This document shows positions 36,959 to 45,479 of a stretch of 64,000 bases of DNA, piece after piece (within the stretch, counting starts at the first letter, position 1; every line of letters begins with the position of its first letter). The notes under the pieces were generated by a model. That model did not search any database, had not been told where the DNA came from, and saw nothing but the letters and a program-made list of their open reading frames with translations. The translations under genes and the position numbers were made by a program. This DNA comes from Rhodobacteraceae bacterium KLH11 (GTDB lineage Bacteria > Pseudomonadota > Alphaproteobacteria > Rhodobacterales > Rhodobacteraceae). The DNA lies in contig DS999531.1 in the NCBI GenBank assembly GCA_000158135.1, positions 960,132-1,024,131 on the forward strand. The letters run 5' to 3'.

Positions 36959-38049
36959 AAATTCTGGCCTTCCTTCTGATACTCTTGCCCTGCACGGTCA
37001 CCGCCGGTGCCATCCGTCTGAAAGACCTGGTGGATTTCGATGGTGTACGCGGCAATGATCTGGTGGGCTACGGCCTTGTGGTTGGATTGAATGGCACCGG
37101 GGACGGGTTGCGCAATTCTCCCTTTACCGAAGAAATCATGTCCAACATTCTGGAGCGGCTGGGCGTTAATGTGAACGGCGAGGATTTTCGCCCCAAGAAC
37201 GTCGCTGCGGTGCTGGTAACCGCCAGCCTGCCTCCGTTTTCCAGGGTTGGCAGCCAGATTGATGTCACGGTTTCCGCCATCGGGGACAGCAACAGCCTGC
37301 TGGGCGGAACCCTTATCATGACACCGCTGAATGCAGCCGATGGTCAGATTTATGCCGTGGCGCAAGGTTCAGTGCTCGCCGGAGGGGCAAGTGCCGAAGG
37401 TGAGGCAGCCACGGTCGTGCAGGGTGTACCGACCTCGGGCATGATCCCTTCGGGGGCAAGGGTGGAACGGGAAATCGATTTCGAACTCTCGGCGTTGACA
37501 CGGCTGCGCCTTGCGCTGAGGGAACCTGACTTCACAACTGCGGGCCGGATCGAAACCGCGATCAACTCGGAATTCAACCGGGCGGTTGCGATCATGCGGG
37601 ATTCCGGAACGGTTGAGCTGAACATTGCCGCAACTCAATCCGCATCCACGGCCCATGCCATCGGGCGGATCGAAAACATTCTGGTAGAGCCTGAAAGCAA
37701 GGCTCGGGTGGTTGTCGACCAGAGGTCCGGAACCATTGTCATGGGGCGGGATGTCAGGATTTCACGCGTGGCGGTATCGCAGGGCAACCTGACCCTCACC
37801 GTCGAAGAAGCCCCCATCGCCGTGCAACCCAATCCCTTTGCCCGCGGTGAAACGGTCGTCGTGCCCCGTACCGTCGCCGGGATCGAAGAGGAGGAAGGAA
37901 CCGGATTGGCCGAAATCCCCGAAGCGACCACCCTGTCAGAAGTTGTCGCCGGACTGAATGCTTTGGGCGTATCCCCGCGCGACATGATCGATATCCTGAA
38001 GACCATCAAGGCCGCTGGCGCGCTTCATGCCGAATTCATCGTAAGATAA
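36955..38049 (+). CDS. flgI: Flagellar P-ring protein FlgI
   Basis: 364 residues. Signal peptide ILAFLLILLPCTVTAGA, then RLKDLVDFDGVRGNDLVGYG, VGLNGTGDGLRNSPFTEE, and the C-terminal SEVVAGLNALGVSPRDMIDILKTIKAAGALHAE. Periplasmic ring around the rod. It is last in the flgE operon and converges on the DUF1523 gene. Confidence 0.97.
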   Translation: MKILAFLLILLPCTVTAGAIRLKDLVDFDGVRGNDLVGYGLVVGLNGTGDGLRNSPFTEEIMSNILERLGVNVNGEDFRPKNVAAVLVTASLPPFSRVGSQIDVTVSAIGDSNSLLGGTLIMTPLNAADGQIYAVAQGSVLAGGASAEGEAATVVQGVPTSGMIPSGARVEREIDFELSALTRLRLALREPDFTTAGRIETAINSEFNRAVAIMRDSGTVELNIAATQSASTAHAIGRIENILVEPESKARVVVDQRSGTIVMGRDVRISRVAVSQGNLTLTVEEAPIAVQPNPFARGETVVVPRTVAGIEEEEGTGLAEIPEATTLSEVVAGLNALGVSPRDMIDILKTIKAAGALHAEFIVR

Positions 38050-38084
38050 ACAGGCTTTCTTACCTCACCCTCTCAGGATCACTG

Positions 38085-38729
38085 CTACTTTGATTTCCAG
38101 CTATTCAACCAACGGCGCAGCCCCTGGCGTTTTTCGTCAATCGCATCTCCGGCAGCATAAAAACCATCTTCGACATTCTCCAGAACCGGGTCGATCTTCT
38201 TTCGTCGGAAGCGCCGCCACCGGACCCAGATGGCCCATACGACCGCAGCAAATAAGATCAGGAATACGATATTGAACCAGGGAATGATACGAATATCGGG
38301 GCCTTCGACATGCCGGATGAACACGGCGTTGGGAAAAATCGACATGAATTCATTGCGCCAGCCATAATGCGTTACGACCACCCAGTCCGGATTGTCCTTG
38401 GTTGATTTCGCGTCATTCGCTTCGGTATAGAGGTTCGCCGTGTCGAATTTAAAGTAAGGCGGCCAGCCCCAGCCGGTATCCTCATTCCGGTACACGATAG
38501 GTTTGCCATTGGCACGCACCGCCTGGATGAACTGGACATCGCGATTTGCGAGGCTGGTGGATTGATCTTCGGGCTCGGACCAGAAAATCCGTGTCCAATC
38601 GTTCAGATCCTGACGTTCTTCATAAGTGTTGACGATCCGAACCACATCATGTTGCGGCAAGGTATATTGCAGGATCGCAGCCACCGCGCCCCAGAAAATG
38701 ATGATAAATGCCCATTTGACATAGGCCAT
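38085..38729 (-). CDS. DUF1523-family membrane protein (last gene of the AAA+ cluster)
   Basis: 214 residues with two membrane helices (WAFIIIFWGAVAAILQYTL near the N-terminus and WFNIVFLILFAAVVWAIWV at about 150-170), placing residues ~25-148 outside and a basic tail (RWRRFRRKKID) in the cytoplasm. It matches the DUF1523 family of Rhodobacterales. The extracytoplasmic part has Trp/Asp-rich segments (DTGWGWPPYFKFDTANLY). Function unknown. 10 nt after the 88-residue gene. Confidence 0.82.
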   Translation of the reverse strand: MAYVKWAFIIIFWGAVAAILQYTLPQHDVVRIVNTYEERQDLNDWTRIFWSEPEDQSTSLANRDVQFIQAVRANGKPIVYRNEDTGWGWPPYFKFDTANLYTEANDAKSTKDNPDWVVVTHYGWRNEFMSIFPNAVFIRHVEGPDIRIIPWFNIVFLILFAAVVWAIWVRWRRFRRKKIDPVLENVEDGFYAAGDAIDEKRQGLRRWLNSWKSK

Positions 38730-38739
38730 GCCGTAATCC

Positions 38740-39006
38740 TCACATGTAGTTCACAATATAGATCAGAACGCCGATCGCGATCCAGGGCACGACATACACG
38801 CCCAGAATCAGTTTGCGCCGGAACGACGTGTCATAAACGTGCAGCCCTCGCTCAACAAAAGCCGACTTATCTCCGGTTTTGCCCTGTTCATCCCACCAGT
38901 TTTCCAGCTTGCGCCGCCGCACCCCGCGCGAATAGAGCGATAATGCGACATAGGCAATCGTCTGCAGGATCAACAGGATCAAGACAAGGCGCAACGCTCC
39001 AAACAT
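38740..39006 (-). CDS. Small membrane protein of the AAA+ cluster (88 aa)
   Basis: 88 residues with two helices (LRLVLILLILQTIAYVALSL and KLILGVYVVPWIAIGVLIYI) and a basic middle loop (RRRKLENWWDEQ). Starts 1 nt after the stop of the 445-residue gene, so translation is surely coupled. No known family recognised. Possibly a partner of the DUF1523 protein in the membrane (inference). Confidence 0.75.
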   Translation of the reverse strand: MFGALRLVLILLILQTIAYVALSLYSRGVRRRKLENWWDEQGKTGDKSAFVERGLHVYDTSFRRKLILGVYVVPWIAIGVLIYIVNYM

Positions 39007-39007
39007 C

Positions 39008-40345
39008 TTACCTCTTTCCTACCGTGCCCCACGGACCAACGCGTGCAATCACCGCGTCGCTCACCCGGTCGTCACCGCTCATATCCGGCTCATGCCCGAA
39101 CAAAGCGGCGCGCGCCCCGGATTTATCCACCTGATACTCGCAGGCAAGGAAATCGGCAACATAGGCTTTCTTGGCCTCGGGCCATGTGGCGTAGGTCCTG
39201 TAGAACAGTTCTTTGTGGCAGATGAACATCTGGCGCGGGTCCAGCGGGGCAAGCTCCGCCAGCAACATGTTCACCAGATCTCGGTTCGGCGTATCCGCAG
39301 CGCGCAGCGTGTAAAAATAGGCCGCGTGATCCGATGCAATGCGCGGCCACGGCCCGCCATCTGTCGCCCAGCGCAACAGCTGGGCCAAACCGTGATAAGC
39401 CGCAGGCAGCCGGTCAGAATGGCTGCGCGCCAGACGGCGCATATCGCTGCGGTCAAGTCCGGTCAGATCGACATCTGCATCAGAGGCAGCATCAATAGTC
39501 AGGAAATCCATCTTCTGCTGCAGGATTGCGGCCGCATCCACACCGCGCGCTTTGACGATGGGCTCAACCAGATCGTTGTAGTCGAGAAACTTTGCGATCT
39601 GGTTTCGCTGCGACGGGTTGAAGGTGTATTTGATCGGCAGGTCCTCGGGCGTGTCACCCATACAGATCGCCGCCGGGTGATCCACATCCGGAAACAGATA
39701 GAGCCCGCCGTAATGCGCCGTCCAGAAATTGCGCTGTTCAAACGCGGTATGGCGCAGGTGGACAGGATTGCGGGTGACATCGCCGGTTTCCCTGGCCGTC
39801 TCGATCATCTTGGCGATCAGCACATCGTCGAACCAGGCATCCTCTTCGGTCTTGAACTGTTCCACCATGCCCGCCAGTTGCTGTGCCTTGCGCAGGGTGC
39901 CGCCTGCGGTATCGGCCTCGATCTCAATCTTGCGCAGATTCAACAGATCGCGCGGGGTGGTGAGCTTGATGACCGAGTTCACCAACTCTCCGGCCACCGC
40001 ATCGGTGGCGGTCAGGGCAAACAGCTGCGCCTCGTTCATCTCGATAAACTCGCGCAGAATATCGCGCGAGGTTGAGAATTTGACGCTCAGCAGCGGCGCG
40101 CGTTTCTGCTCGGTTGTCAGCAGAATAAACTGCCGGTTGACCCCGTTGGGGTTGAGGTAGAGCTCATCCTCCAGCTCAATCCCCACCTCCGGCGAATAGC
40201 CCGAGATATCGACATGGAAATCCGTCAATGCCGTGGTCTTGCCCGCCAGATGCTGCAGCGCACGGTTATACCGCTCGACCAGAGCCGGGCTGGAGATGTG
40301 GACGAGGTTGCCGAACATCAGGCCTTTTTCGATGAGGTGGATCAT
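39008..40345 (-). CDS. Conserved protein of unknown function (445 aa) in the AAA+ cluster
   Basis: 445 residues, soluble, no signal peptide, no known catalytic motif seen. N-terminal half is beta-rich (FHVDISGYSPEVGIELEDEL, NRQFILLTTEQKRAPLLSVK), the C-terminal half mixed (LDYNDLVEPIVKARGVDAAA, AYHGLAQLLRWATDGG, MFICHKELFYRTYATWPEAK). The start overlaps the stop of the 135-residue gene (ATGA). It may correspond to one of the uncharacterised Rhodobacterales DUF families, but I cannot assign a number. Function unknown. Confidence 0.8.
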   Translation of the reverse strand: MIHLIEKGLMFGNLVHISSPALVERYNRALQHLAGKTTALTDFHVDISGYSPEVGIELEDELYLNPNGVNRQFILLTTEQKRAPLLSVKFSTSRDILREFIEMNEAQLFALTATDAVAGELVNSVIKLTTPRDLLNLRKIEIEADTAGGTLRKAQQLAGMVEQFKTEEDAWFDDVLIAKMIETARETGDVTRNPVHLRHTAFEQRNFWTAHYGGLYLFPDVDHPAAICMGDTPEDLPIKYTFNPSQRNQIAKFLDYNDLVEPIVKARGVDAAAILQQKMDFLTIDAASDADVDLTGLDRSDMRRLARSHSDRLPAAYHGLAQLLRWATDGGPWPRIASDHAAYFYTLRAADTPNRDLVNMLLAELAPLDPRQMFICHKELFYRTYATWPEAKKAYVADFLACEYQVDKSGARAALFGHEPDMSGDDRVSDAVIARVGPWGTVGKR

Positions 40346-40749
40346 TTTACAGGGCCACCTTCAGCGGCGTTACGCGGCGAATTTCGCTGCATATGTTTTC
40401 TTTGCATTCGAATGCGGGCCATAGTTCCATCGGCATTAGGCACCGAGTTGTTCCTTCTTTGCCGAGCGAACAATGCCAAAAAACATGCGCCTGAAGAAAG
40501 AAGTATCGAAACAAAAAAGATACTGGGAAAAGTAAGCAAACTAAATTTGTAAACCAAAAGATAGCCTGTTCCTGCGCCGAGTTGCCCGGTTGAGAGTACG
40601 CCCCATAGCTCAAACAGTGCCATCGGAACAAGAACGACGCTTACTATTGGTGCAACTAGAACCGCCAAAAAGAATAGAACCAATCTAGGGGAAGTGATCC
40701 AACCGAGCGCGAAACTAGAGCCAACAATTATTGCGATTAGAAACAGCAT
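40342..40749 (-). CDS. Small membrane protein of the AAA+ cluster (135 aa)
   Basis: 135 residues, three hydrophobic helices (MLFLIAIIVGSSFALGWI, LVLFFLAVLVAPIVSVVLVP, FPSIFFVSILLSSGACFLAL) and a basic hydrophilic tail (RIRMQRKHMQRNSPRN). Visibly more A+T rich than its neighbours, yet precisely fitted: it starts 7 nt after the ATPase stop and overlaps the next start by 4 nt. Could be a later addition to the operon. No family recognised. Confidence 0.65.
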   Translation of the reverse strand: MLFLIAIIVGSSFALGWITSPRLVLFFLAVLVAPIVSVVLVPMALFELWGVLSTGQLGAGTGYLLVYKFSLLTFPSIFFVSILLSSGACFLALFARQRRNNSVPNADGTMARIRMQRKHMQRNSPRNAAEGGPVK

Positions 40750-40756
40750 TGTTTAG

Positions 40757-42688
40757 TCACCCCTTCCCCTCCAGATACCGCCGCTTGGCCTCTTCCATCC
40801 GGCCCATCTCGCGGACCGCGTTTTCGATGGCGACCTCGTCGCTCTTGTCGGCATAGCGGAATTCGCTGTCGGCGTAGCGGTTGATCTCTTGCATCACCAT
40901 TTCCACCGTGATCGGCTGACGCAGGTCCTCGATCATGGCCTTCTTGATGTCGTAGTCGCAGAACAGGAACAGGTCGGGGTTCTCCATCCACTCATCAGGC
41001 AGTTCGAAATCCATCGCGCGGACCTTGACCGCGTCGGTGATGTTCTTGATCGCGCGGCCGGTAAACCGCTCATCCGCCTGTTGAATTGCCTTGAGGTAGG
41101 TGCCCAGCTTGGCGATCGTGTCCATCTCGCCGATCTCGCCGGACACCCGTTCATAGACCTGTAGCAAGGCATCTTCATGCGGGCGAGAGTGGCTTTCGAA
41201 ACTGGCCGCGACGGCTTTCTTGATCTCCTGCGCAGCGTAAGCCTCGTGTTCGCCCAGCGGGATGTCGTGGTTGCGGCCCATCAGCAGGTGCAGGATGTCG
41301 ATATAATCCTCGCGCGTCTGCGGCCCGTCCACAAGGAACCGCGCGCCCGCTCGCTGGCGCAGGGCGTCGTCCACATTCTCGGGGTAGTTCGAGAACATGC
41401 CAAAGGTGCAGTTGCCGCGCACAACGGTGTTGGCGCCCGCAAAGCTCTCCATCAGCACGGCGGTGATTTCCAGCTGCCCGGCCGAGGACTGCCGATCGCC
41501 GCGTTTCCCTGCCAGTTGGTCGATATCGTCGATGGTACCGAAGCCGATGACCGAGGGGTCGATGATCGTATTGATAAAGGCCTTGGCGTTCTGGCCGGAT
41601 TTGCCCTGATAGCTGTCGATATTGTCGGTGCTCAGGTTCTGATAGCGGAACGGATAGCCCGCATTCTGGCAATAATCGTTGATCAGCCCGGCCATCATCT
41701 GGATCAGGGTGGTCTTGCCGGTGCCCGGCTTGCCGTCGCCCATGAAGGTAAAGATGAACCCGCCAAGCTCGGCAAACGGGTTCAGGCGGCGGTCAAAGTC
41801 ATAGGCCATCACCATCTTGGCCAGCTTCATCGCCTGATACTTGGCGATATGGTTGCCGACCACCTCGTTCGGTTTCTTGAACGTCATGGTCAGTGTGGTG
41901 GATTTCGCCTTGGATGCCGGCTCAAACCCCCGGATCGTCAGATCATCCGCCTCGATATGCCAGGCGGCGTTCTGGAATGGGGCCAGATGGCCAGCGGACC
42001 CTGCACGCAAGGCGGCCTTTTCCATAAGCTGTTCGGCATAGGCGCTGGTGGCGGCGATCAGATGGGCATCATCGGGCGCGTGTTTGGCCAGCGTCTGGTC
42101 CAGCTCCCACAGCGCGCCATGCAGGGCAAGTTGACCATTGTCGGTCAGAACCTCTTCGATCTCACCGATATCAACAGTGGTTTCACCCAGATGCGAGGAC
42201 ATCAGATAAGCCAGCGCATTCCCGAACACATGCAACGTGATCAGGGCCTCAGCCGTCAGCAATTCCGAAAACTCACCCTTGCGCGCAGCAGGCAAATCCC
42301 CCGCCAGATTGGCCCGTTTCAGATCGGCCAATGGAGTCTGTTCCGCATAAACCTCAGCCAGAGCCAACGCGATGGCAACTGCGCGCCGAATGGCCTGCTG
42401 TGTCGTCGCCTGAGGCGGCGAGACCAGCGTATCCCCATCATCCGAGGCCTCAATCCGCTCAACCAGATGCACCCCATCCGCCCGCGCAGTGCGCCGCGTC
42501 ACCAGGCCCGGTGTTGTCGATCGAAACCGCCGCCCGGTCGACACACCCGGAGACCGTTCAACGGCGACCTCAACCGCCCTGGCAATCCGAGGCGCATGTT
42601 CAAACCCGTTCAGCAAAGCGGTCGCCGCCGGATAATGCTTGCGAATATCCACCTCACGCAATTCCATCTGATCTGACGTCAAACTCAT
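40757..42688 (-). CDS. AAA-type ATPase with large novel N-terminal region
   Basis: 643 residues from the ATG at 42688; a GTG at 42694 is possible. Residues 1-300 match no family I know. From ~300 a classical AAA domain: Walker A GDGKPGTGKTT (317-327), Walker B region VIGFGTIDDIDQLAGKRGD (380-398), sensor-1 Asn in FGMFSNYPENVDDAL (N434), and candidate arginine fingers in RQRAGARFLVDGP (445-450). The order mirrors FtsH/p97 (FIDEIDA..RG, TNRPD, RPGRFD), except that Walker-B Glu is replaced by Asp (IDDID). No protease HExxH. Probably remodels a protein or membrane partner encoded in the same operon. Confidence 0.85.
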   Translation of the reverse strand: MSLTSDQMELREVDIRKHYPAATALLNGFEHAPRIARAVEVAVERSPGVSTGRRFRSTTPGLVTRRTARADGVHLVERIEASDDGDTLVSPPQATTQQAIRRAVAIALALAEVYAEQTPLADLKRANLAGDLPAARKGEFSELLTAEALITLHVFGNALAYLMSSHLGETTVDIGEIEEVLTDNGQLALHGALWELDQTLAKHAPDDAHLIAATSAYAEQLMEKAALRAGSAGHLAPFQNAAWHIEADDLTIRGFEPASKAKSTTLTMTFKKPNEVVGNHIAKYQAMKLAKMVMAYDFDRRLNPFAELGGFIFTFMGDGKPGTGKTTLIQMMAGLINDYCQNAGYPFRYQNLSTDNIDSYQGKSGQNAKAFINTIIDPSVIGFGTIDDIDQLAGKRGDRQSSAGQLEITAVLMESFAGANTVVRGNCTFGMFSNYPENVDDALRQRAGARFLVDGPQTREDYIDILHLLMGRNHDIPLGEHEAYAAQEIKKAVAASFESHSRPHEDALLQVYERVSGEIGEMDTIAKLGTYLKAIQQADERFTGRAIKNITDAVKVRAMDFELPDEWMENPDLFLFCDYDIKKAMIEDLRQPITVEMVMQEINRYADSEFRYADKSDEVAIENAVREMGRMEEAKRRYLEGKG

Positions 42689-42745
42689 TTCCACAAACGC
42701 CCTTGCTTCATCTTTTCAAAAATACTCCCGCCGGAGGCATCGAAT

Positions 42746-43864
42746 CTAGTAACGCAACACCTGCCCGCTCTTGCTGACCACGAACTTATGCAAATCCGTA
42801 AAACCCGGCGGGTTGCGTTCGGCCAGCACCTGAAACGGTCGCTGAGGCAGGATGATCGATCGCTGCGTCCGCGTCGCCCCGGTCTCGGCCCCTTGCCCGC
42901 CGAAAGGATCAAGCGCAAAGACCTCGCGCTCGACAGTCGAAAACCACCCGGCGCGCTCCTCAATGACCTCTTCGCTTTCCAGCTCTTCCGTCGTCCAGGC
43001 CAGCGCCCAGTCCTGCCCTTCAGGTGCCTGCGCGTCTTCCAGCACCTGCCGCAGGGGGCCGGACTGTTCGGTATAGGCCGAGGAATACATCGGCCCCACA
43101 TGGATGCGCCGCATGTGCTTGGGGTGCAGATCGTCGAAATCCTGATCGAACCCCTTGGCAATGGTCACCAGTTTCAACCCGCCTAACGATTGCGCCATCA
43201 GATGCGCCTGCACTTCAGGCCAGCGGCGCTGGTCTTTCGGCAAAGCGGTCTTACCGCTGTCCTCCAACTGCATCAGGTAGATGACCGGCAGGTTGATCTG
43301 GCTGTCATAAACCGCCCAATGGATCATGAACTTGCGCCGCTCACCCTCATTCCCGATCCAGTGGCATTCGGGATCGTTGCGGGCCCAGAACAGCTCTCCC
43401 TTCAGCAATTCCTCGTAATAGAGCCTTTGGGACAGCGCGAACTGCAGCTTGGTGGGGATTTCCCGGTCGCCAATAATCGTCCGCACCATGTCGGTTTTCA
43501 GATCGTCTTCCGAGGGCATATTCGCCAGATGCACCTGCGCCTGCTGCGCGTCATTGGCCATGGTCAGCAGCTCAGCCGCCACCGGAAACCCGCTGTCGCG
43601 CTTGTCCATGGCGAGGCTGCCAAAGAACCGCCCCGTATCGCGCCCGACCAGCAAGTATTTCATGGAAAGCGCCCGGAAAGTGTAGAGCAGCCCCGAGAGG
43701 TAGCGCGACACGATCCGCACTTCTTGCTTGCTGATCGCGCCCTCAGCCTCCATCGTCGCGGCCACGCGCAGGAGGTGGACGGTGATCACCTCGAATTTGC
43801 GGAAATAGCGGCGCGAGGCGAAGGTGTCGGTCAGGCCGACATGGTCTTGGGTGGGGTTAGTCAT
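42746..43864 (-). CDS. Conserved protein of unknown function (372 aa) in the AAA+ cluster
   Basis: 372 residues, no signal peptide or membrane helix. The N-terminal ~90 residues are helical (YFRKFEVITVHLLRVAATME, RIVSRYLSGLLYTFRALSMK); the remainder is mixed, with CHWIGNEGERRKFMIHWAVY and LGGLKLVTIAKGFDQDFDDL. Starts inside the end of the 94-residue membrane gene (8-bp overlap), and the ATPase gene follows 57 nt downstream. Not assigned to any known family. Confidence 0.8.
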   Translation of the reverse strand: MTNPTQDHVGLTDTFASRRYFRKFEVITVHLLRVAATMEAEGAISKQEVRIVSRYLSGLLYTFRALSMKYLLVGRDTGRFFGSLAMDKRDSGFPVAAELLTMANDAQQAQVHLANMPSEDDLKTDMVRTIIGDREIPTKLQFALSQRLYYEELLKGELFWARNDPECHWIGNEGERRKFMIHWAVYDSQINLPVIYLMQLEDSGKTALPKDQRRWPEVQAHLMAQSLGGLKLVTIAKGFDQDFDDLHPKHMRRIHVGPMYSSAYTEQSGPLRQVLEDAQAPEGQDWALAWTTEELESEEVIEERAGWFSTVEREVFALDPFGGQGAETGATRTQRSIILPQRPFQVLAERNPPGFTDLHKFVVSKSGQVLRY

Positions 43865-44141
43865 TTAGTTTTCGACCAATTAGTTTGTCGATCAATGAAA
43901 GATACGCATCGAAGACCAGCCAAACCATGCCCCAAATTGCCATCATTGCGGAAATCCCAAAAAGGCCGAGAGCCAGGGTCAATGGGGCCATGAACAACAT
44001 CATTCTCAAATCGGGACCAAGGTATACAGGAAGCAACTGAACCAGATTTCCGAATAGGATGAGAAGCCCTCCGAAGAAAGCGACGCACAGTGCAGCACCA
44101 AGCATCTTTAGCGGCGCTCGGACTAAACTCTCACCCGCCAT
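43857..44141 (-). CDS. Small membrane protein of the AAA+ cluster (94 aa)
   Basis: 94 residues from the ATG at 44141 (MAGESLVRAPLKMLG); the longer frame to 44339 is antisense-style noise over the coiled-coil gene. Two to three hydrophobic helices (LGAALCVAFFGGLLILFGNL, MMLFMAPLTLALGLFGISAM, AIWGMVWLVFDAYLSL). It overlaps the upstream coiled-coil gene by 11 bp and the downstream 372-residue gene by 8 bp, so all three are translationally coupled. No family recognised. Confidence 0.7.
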   Translation of the reverse strand: MAGESLVRAPLKMLGAALCVAFFGGLLILFGNLVQLLPVYLGPDLRMMLFMAPLTLALGLFGISAMMAIWGMVWLVFDAYLSLIDKLIGRKLND

Positions 44142-45210
44142 ACAAATTCTTATCATGCTTCTCGACAATCGAGGCGAACCGGCGGGCAAAGCGTTCATCC
44201 GCCTTGGCCTTTTTCTCCAGCACGTCGCGGGCAAAGACCATGTGGTCCTCATGCGCCTCAAGCATGTCGGCCATTTTCTGGTTGGTCGCGGTGCCGATGG
44301 CGGCCATGGCGGTTTGCGCCTCTTGGTCGGTCTGCACACCGATCTCGTTGATGCGGTGGGCCACGTCCTGCTGCTGCGCGGTTTTCAACGACTTGGTCAG
44401 GGCGTCATACAGCACCACGCGCTGCTGCGTGTCTGTTTGCAGCTTGTTGATCAGCACCATCTGCGTCGCCGCCTGGTTCTGTAGGGAATCGACCCAGGTC
44501 TTGCCCTTTTCGATATAGCGCTCCAGCGTTTGGGATTTGGCCAGCTTGACCTGCTCTTCCTGAACCTTGGCGTTGTATTGCTTGTTCAGCTCGGCCAATT
44601 CAGTCTCTAACTGGGTGCGCGCGGCGGCGTCCTGTTCAACGCTGATCTTGTTCTCCAAGGTGATGATTGCCGGGTCCATGCCCTGAATCTCGGCCCGCAG
44701 CGCTTCCAGCTCGGCCACGGTGGCCTCGCGGTCGTCCAGCGTGACGGTCAGGTTATCCTCGACCTTCACACGCTGTTCTTCCAGCACGGCCAGTTGCCCC
44801 TCCAACAGCTTTACGATCACATCCGACTTGGCGATCAGGTCCTGCAGCTTGTCGTCGATATTGGCCGTGCGCATACGTTCCTGCCGCATCGATTCCGATT
44901 TCCCGCGCGAGAAGATGCCAACAAACGACTCCCACCCGGTTTTCGAACGCATCTCATCAAAATCCTTGGAAAACGCATTGGTCACGTCGTCCAGCCCCAT
45001 GATCAGCTCGGCGATATTGGCGTTCATCACTTCGGTATGGGCGTGCACGTCTTCGAGTGTAGCGTTTTCGATGTCGATATCCGCCTCGGCAGTCCCGATC
45101 TTGGCGCGCGCGGCCTCGATGCGCGAGGTCAGCCCTTCAATCTGTGACTGGCTTTCACGGACCTTGGTCTGCGTCTCCTGAATCAACGCTTCAAACTGCT
45201 GGTTCGACAT
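44131..45210 (-). CDS. Long coiled-coil protein, first gene of the AAA+ cluster
   Basis: 359 residues from the ATG at 45210 (MSNQQFEALIQETQ), preceded by AGGGA. Almost wholly helical: coiled coils around residues 5-60 (RESQSQIEGLTSRIEAARAK), 105-175 (IVKLLEGQLAVLEEQRVKVE) and 190-240, then a helical C-terminus (LYDALTKSLKTAQQQDVAHR). No signal peptide. The build is reminiscent of PspA/TelA-like helical proteins that sit on membranes and work with ATPases, but I see no diagnostic motif. Probable substrate, adaptor or scaffold of the AAA ATPase (inference). Confidence 0.78.
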   Translation of the reverse strand: MSNQQFEALIQETQTKVRESQSQIEGLTSRIEAARAKIGTAEADIDIENATLEDVHAHTEVMNANIAELIMGLDDVTNAFSKDFDEMRSKTGWESFVGIFSRGKSESMRQERMRTANIDDKLQDLIAKSDVIVKLLEGQLAVLEEQRVKVEDNLTVTLDDREATVAELEALRAEIQGMDPAIITLENKISVEQDAAARTQLETELAELNKQYNAKVQEEQVKLAKSQTLERYIEKGKTWVDSLQNQAATQMVLINKLQTDTQQRVVLYDALTKSLKTAQQQDVAHRINEIGVQTDQEAQTAMAAIGTATNQKMADMLEAHEDHMVFARDVLEKKAKADERFARRFASIVEKHDKNLYGG

Positions 45211-45392
45211 CTTATCTATCCCTGTTTTTCTTATATACCCAATAAGATAGGCAATGTTACACCTATTTACATCCCCTTGGATGCTAAATTCCCACAAAGA
45301 TTGGCAAATTCAGAACTGAAAAGATAGACAGGACAGCTCTGACACGCGCCCGCATCAAGCGCCGCGTCCAAGATGCAACGCTGCAGCGCATC

Positions 45393-45421
45393 TTGTCACC
45401 AAACTGAATCAAAACTGTCAC
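45393..45421 (+). promoter_or_regulatory. Candidate Pho box (three 7-bp repeats, 11-bp period)
   Basis: TTGTCAC (45393-45399), CTGAATC (45404-45410) and CTGTCAC (45415-45421), each separated by an A-rich 4-bp spacer. The 7+4 spacing is the PhoB-binding layout (consensus CTGTCAT), with two good repeats flanking a weaker one. 58 bp upstream of the phytase/esterase-like gene. Confidence 0.6.
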
Positions 45422-45479
45422 AGGGCCGCAACAAACCCGGTCCATCCCATTCGCGTCCAAGTGAAAGAGGAATTTGCCG

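Noticed and set aside
38085-45210. Reading the AAA+ cluster as a known anti-phage defence or type VI/VII secretion system
   Set aside because: No nuclease, reverse transcriptase, TIR, contractile-sheath or secretion-ATPase motif is visible; the ATPase is a classical AAA type with non-recognised partners.
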